Shown: piece by piece, positions 55,801-58,180 of the stretch
How the letters are laid out: each line of letters begins with the position of its first letter
Position numbering within the stretch: position 1 is the first letter of the stretch
NCBI GenBank assembly: GCA_014529385.2
Contig: CM043945.1
Coordinates: 96,140,612-96,204,611 of the forward strand
Reading direction: 5' to 3'
Length of the DNA stretch: 64,000 bases
DNA from: Adiantum capillus-veneris
Taxonomy: Eukaryota > Streptophyta > Polypodiopsida > Polypodiales > Pteridaceae
Translations under genes and position numbers: made by a program
Notes under the pieces: model-generated
Databases searched by the model: none
Told to the model about the DNA's origin: nothing
What the model saw: only the letters and a program-made list of their open reading frames with translations

Positions 55801-58132
55801 GTGGGAATACTGACTGTGAAGGGTTCTAGTACAGTTATGTTGCCGAAATCAAGCCAAAACAGTCAAAATTCAGCCAAGGTTGTGCGGGGCAGCTTGGAAA
55901 GAACCACAGCGTATATTCCCTCTTCTAAACAATAAAGAAATACCGAAAGGGGCGCCTAAGTTAGGGGCCAATCTGGTGTCGGTCTTCTCATACAGGTGCA
56001 TTCTAGCATCTGTATCCCATTCCCCTCTCTTGTGTCTTGAAAGTACAGGTAAAATAGACGACTAATAATGGGTGAAAGCTAAATCAAGGTTTGAAGTAAA
56101 GTCTACCGCCCTTTTTGGATTGAACAGGCCGGTTTCATGGTTCCATCGCCGGGATTAAATCACTTTTTCCCAGACCAGATGATGTGACTGAAGAGGTTTC
56201 CTCTTCACAGGGTCAACAGACACATGAAGTGAGTGAGTCCTCAAGACCACCACAGACAGATGACGATATATTCAGGACCCAGTTGGCTACTGCTGTGGCT
56301 ATGTTCACACAAGTAATGCAGAATCCGAGGTTTTTAGCCTTTCTGCAACCTCCTGTTCCGTCTCAGCAAGTTGGGTCACTGGATCATATTCAAAAGCCTG
56401 TTAAGGCTCGAGCACAGGTGATTCATACCGCACAGTCAATGGAAACACCTGTACACTTGACGGAGAACATGCAGTCTCCACAACCTGTGCCTAAGGTGCA
56501 AGAACAGGTGGCTGAGATGCCAGTCTTTGAAGTTGTACCAGTTCAGCCCGCCACCTTTCAGCAGCCTATAGCTGGTTCTAATGGGCAGGGAAGCAACCTA
56601 CAAGCTATGCAACAGGTCTTCCCACCACCTTCAGTACACCCTGGCTATTTTGGAGGTGGATCGGTATTCCAGAGCATGGCTGGTCATGCACAAGTGCGTG
56701 TCCATGTATCTGGACCTCGTCACAAAACCATCCTCCATAAGCTAGATGAGATGCTCTCTGTAGAAAGCCATCTTCGTGCCCATCTCCTGTGCTGGCTATA
56801 TCCATGTCCTCCTGGTGTCTAGCTAAGTCAAGTCCTGGCGGATGAGCCTCGTGATCCCGGACTGTGTAAGAGTCAGAGAGGGTGCATCCAGTGAGTATTG
56901 GAAGGGAGGCAATCTGTCTATGCTGAACCCATGCCCCTCAAACCATGATGTCATCTCCCCATACCAGCATGCTGTATCTCCCTGCATGGCTAACTGTCGA
57001 GAGGACTCAAGTGCAAGGCAGACATATCTGTCTCTAAGAAGTTCCCACATGCGGTGTATGAAGGAGACAGATTTGGTGAGCGGCTCAACCACTAGTGGGG
57101 GGGTAGCTAGCTCTGCTCGTACAATAGCACATGGTACTGAAGCCTTGGCTCTAATGAGCCGCGAGATCAGAGAGACCAGAGGCTTCTCCATGTCCCCCCA
57201 TCCATCACAGCGGCCTGTCCTCCCGTGCTGATCCAATGAAGGTCCCCAAATCTCAGCTCCATAAACCAATGCAGAAGCCACCAAAGTGTCAAAGAACCAG
57301 AGCTTCGTCGGAGGCTCCTGAAACTCAACCTGTGAACACATCCTTTCCAATCTACCCAATGTTGCATCGGCTCTGGTCAATCTAGTCTCTGCTGCCCTCC
57401 TCAATGAAAATGCTGGCCCACTAAAAATTACTCCAAGGTAAGTGTAAGCATTTGTATACTCCACTGTCTCCTGGCCGTATGTGAATGTGGGTGCTGACCT
57501 CCTGATCCAGTGTGGGTGGTATTAAATACCATGACCTTGGTTTTACCAAGGTTGACGGACAAACCACTTTCCTGGGCAAACCTATGCAAAGCATCCAAGT
57601 GACGTTGCATCCCCTCCGGAGAGTCGGAGATCAACACAATATCATCAGCATATAACAATAGTGGTATCCATGTCCCTGCCAGCTGTGCACCTCTATCACC
57701 ATCTCTCTCAATGTAGTCAGAAACCTCATCCACATACATACCAAATAGAGTAGGAGAGAGCGGGCAGCCCTGCTTCACCTCTATAGTGGAGTGAACCCGT
57801 GTGGATAGACCCTCTGAGGTGCGTACATGCCCCACTACTGACTTGTATAATGCCATTACCCCCCAAATGAGCTCTGTGAACACTCCCATCTGCTGTAATC
57901 TACGCATCAATCTAGCTCTGGGCACTATGTCAAAAGATTTGCGGAAATCCACAAAGCTACAATAGATCCGTCTCCCATGCGATCTGCCCTCCTCAATGAT
58001 GGCTTTGAGTGTCAAGATATGGTCAAGAGTAGAAAAACCCCTCCTGAACCCTGCCTGCCCGGCTGCGCATATCCCCTCCCTCTCTGCCCATCTACTAGCT
58101 GCTGCTCAAGAATAGATGCATACAACCGTGCC

Positions 58133-58180
<48 letters not shown>

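Larger units (their letters stand above)
41401..56690 (-). mobile_element. Ty3/gypsy chromovirus inserted in copia-2, with LINE-C inside and 5' end inverted
   Basis: The 3' LTR (minus) is 41401-42875. The coding region runs on the minus strand from about 54126 down to 43449, interrupted by LINE-C. The 5' LTR, primer binding site and gag start lie at 54647-56690 on the plus strand because of an inversion. A purine tract (AAGAGGGGGG) precedes the 3' LTR in element orientation. Target duplication is AGTA (left of 41401; right end at 54646). Gag, protease, RT, RNase H, integrase and chromodomain are all recognisable, in chromovirus order. The element is dead: frameshifts, a deletion in integrase, a LINE insertion and the inversion. 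Confidence 0.92.
54127..56690. other. Inverted segment (about 2.56 kb)
   Basis: In order it holds: LINE-B piece (54127-54219), copia-2 3' LTR and RNase H end (both minus), chromovirus 5' LTR, primer binding site and gag start (plus). Every one of these is in the opposite orientation to its partner outside the segment. Reversing it restores colinearity of three independent elements at once. The left breakpoint carries a 21-bp tandem duplication (GCTATTGGCCAGATACG at 54128 and 54149). The right breakpoint lies between gag sequence and LINE-B at about 56680-56691. Confidence 0.9.
35552..58135 (-). mobile_element. LINE-B copy 2, split by the copia-2/gypsy/LINE-C nest
   Basis: Pieces are 35552-36270 (3' end), 54127-54219 (inverted by the later rearrangement) and 56691-58135 (RT region). 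The 3' end shares TTAATATAAC..TTTCAT followed by TCTCTCTC with other copies. The right (5') edge is truncated within the RT gene and abuts the (GA)n at 58136-58177 next to the UTP21 splice donor, so both ends of this copy touch CT/GA repeats. No target duplication can be separated from the microsatellite. Confidence 0.8.
13033..58178 (-). other. 45,146-bp UTP21 intron packed with nested retroelements
   Basis: The intron is bounded by donor AAG/GTCTCT (58178) and acceptor GGCTGGCAG/ATG (13033). Joining the exons gives HLDIIK-MRNKPVEPPKK, a colinear match to the family, so the interval is intronic rather than intergenic. It holds a Penelope-like element, two copia elements, a chromovirus, at least three LINE families, a solo LTR and a MITE. 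The other visible introns of the gene are 71-591 bp. Confidence 0.9.

Noticed and set aside
41401-56137. Foldback/MULE-like DNA transposon with 1.48-kb terminal inverted repeats
   Set aside because: The inverted repeats are LTRs of one chromovirus: each has TG..CA ends, one is followed by a primer binding site and gag, the other preceded by a purine tract. The inverted orientation is explained by the 54127-56690 inversion.
56184-56822. A complete 212-residue host protein
   Set aside because: The frame follows a retroelement primer binding site and runs from gag into LINE-B sequence at about 56690; it is an accidental fusion.
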